Below, one piece after another: positions 13,225 through 13,914 of a DNA stretch of 13,914 nt. Position 1 is the stretch's first letter. Every line of letters begins with the position of its first letter. The position numbers and the translations under genes were made by a program. The stretch comes from DASXBA01 sp046729895 (GTDB lineage: Bacteria; Actinomycetota; Thermoleophilia; Solirubrobacterales; Thermoleophilaceae): the NCBI GenBank assembly GCA_046729895.1, contig JBKPHP010000218.1, positions 1 through 13,914 on the forward strand, read 5' to 3'. The notes beneath the pieces are model-generated. The model did no database searches. It was given only the letters and a program-made list of their open reading frames with translations, and had not been told where the DNA came from.

Positions 13225-13914
13225 CTACGCGGGCGCCCTCTCGGAGAGCTTCTGCTTGACGGCATCGGGGATCTCGTCGATCCGTTCCACCACAGGGATT
13301 CCCGCTGCCTCGAGCCGGGCGATCTTCTCTGTCGCCGTGTCCTCCTTGCCCTCGACGATCGTCCCGGCGTGCCCGAAGCTCATCCCCTTCATCTCCTCCT
13401 CGTCCATGAAACGGCCCGCCATGAAGGCGACGATCGGCAGTCGCGAGTCGTTCTCCCTTAGCCAGTCCGCGAGCTGCGCCTCCATCCGCCCACCGGGCTC
13501 CGTGTAGATGACGATCGCCTCCGTGTCCTGGTCGGCCTCGAAGAGCGGCATCAGCTCCGCGTAAGTGGAGCCGATGATGGCATCGCCGCCGATCGAGACG
13601 GCGGTCGACTGGCCGAGCCCTGCGGCGGTGAGGGTGGAGGAGATCTCGGTGGTCATGCCGCCAGAGCGCGACATGACCCCGACGGGACCGGGGGCATAGG
13701 CCTTGCGGGTGTCGTTGGCGGGGCCGCCGATGCCACCCATCTTGGCCACCTCCGGCGCCACGATCCCGAGGCAGTTGGGGCCGATGATCCGCGCCCCGCG
13801 CATGCCGGCGAGCTCCACCATCTGGGCGACGTCGCGGCGCGGGATACGCTCGGTCACGACCACGATCAGCTTGATCCCGTTCTCGATCGCCTCGATCACG
13901 GCGTCCTTGGTGAA
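13225..13914 (-). CDS. SucD-family CoA ligase alpha subunit (N-terminus outside the window)
   Basis: The reading frame runs off the right edge, so only the C-terminal 229 residues or so are seen. They follow the succinyl-CoA synthetase alpha-subunit pattern: DAVIEAIENGIKLIVVVTE-IP, GARIIGPNCLGIV, GVMSRSGGMTTEIS, GLGQSTAVSIGGDAIIGSTY, and the phosphohistidine segment FGHAGTIVEGKEDTATEKI. Two details differ from ordinary SucD: TEPGGRME replaces GEIGGSAE, and AGRFMDEEEMKGMSFGHAG replaces the AG-TAP-GK-MGHAG loop. A related acyl-CoA, malyl-CoA or citryl-CoA ligase is therefore possible. The partner beta subunit would be expected just upstream, beyond the window. A single-cluster ferredoxin gene follows after 2 nt. 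Confidence 0.82.
   Translation of the reverse strand, partial: FTKDAVIEAIENGIKLIVVVTERIPRRDVAQMVELAGMRGARIIGPNCLGIVAPEVAKMGGIGGPANDTRKAYAPGPVGVMSRSGGMTTEISSTLTAAGLGQSTAVSIGGDAIIGSTYAELMPLFEADQDTEAIVIYTEPGGRMEAQLADWLRENDSRLPIVAFMAGRFMDEEEMKGMSFGHAGTIVEGKEDTATEKIARLEAAGIPVVERIDEIPDAVKQKLSERAPA

Overview
This is a high-GC window densely packed with genes. It looks like a chromosomal segment of an actinobacterium. The class-A RNase P RNA, two actinobacterial-style c-di-AMP riboswitches, a wax ester synthase/diacylglycerol acyltransferase, GTG starts and several apparently leaderless genes all fit. The protein repertoire most resembles Thermoleophilia (Solirubrobacterales or relatives); that lineage call is an inference, not proven here. 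I see no insertion sequence, phage gene, CRISPR array or tRNA.

Left part (1-2350, + strand): a nearly complete rnpB with a terminator hairpin, then fdhD (formate dehydrogenase accessory sulfurtransferase), a small zinc-ribbon protein whose C-terminal part resembles the homing-endonuclease-associated repeat, and a membrane-anchored monohaem cytochrome c.

Middle left (2351-4060, + strand): a c-di-AMP riboswitch precedes a small Arg/Pro-rich protein made of 15-residue repeats and ending in one membrane segment. Next comes a probable redox-responsive pair: a carboxymuconolactone decarboxylase/AhpD-fold protein that has lost all its catalytic residues, and a YodB/HypR-like HxlR-family regulator. 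Upstream of the pair lie two copies of a GGAT-N5-ATCC element exactly 33 bp apart, a good operator candidate.

Centre (4120-8888): a short type I glutamine synthetase (+) converges on a two-gene minus-strand operon. That operon encodes a medium-chain-type acyl-CoA synthetase followed by a DUF255/YyaL thioredoxin-fold protein. A long hairpin separates the convergent units.

Right part (9029-12910, + strand): a second c-di-AMP riboswitch precedes a secreted NlpC/P60-like hydrolase. It is followed by a lipid cluster: acyl-CoA dehydrogenase, SCP2-like lipid carrier and WS/DGAT acyltransferase. With the acyl-CoA synthetase nearby, these suggest fatty-acid activation, oxidation, transport and storage. 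A strong hairpin then separates the cluster from a convergent minus-strand pair, a SucD-family CoA ligase alpha subunit (cut by the window edge) and a single-cluster ferredoxin with only 2 nt between them.

The observations most worth a second look are the two c-di-AMP riboswitches (one on an undescribed small repeat/membrane protein), the cysteine-less AhpD-like protein with its paired operators, and the repeated TANNNT hexamers just upstream of start codons.
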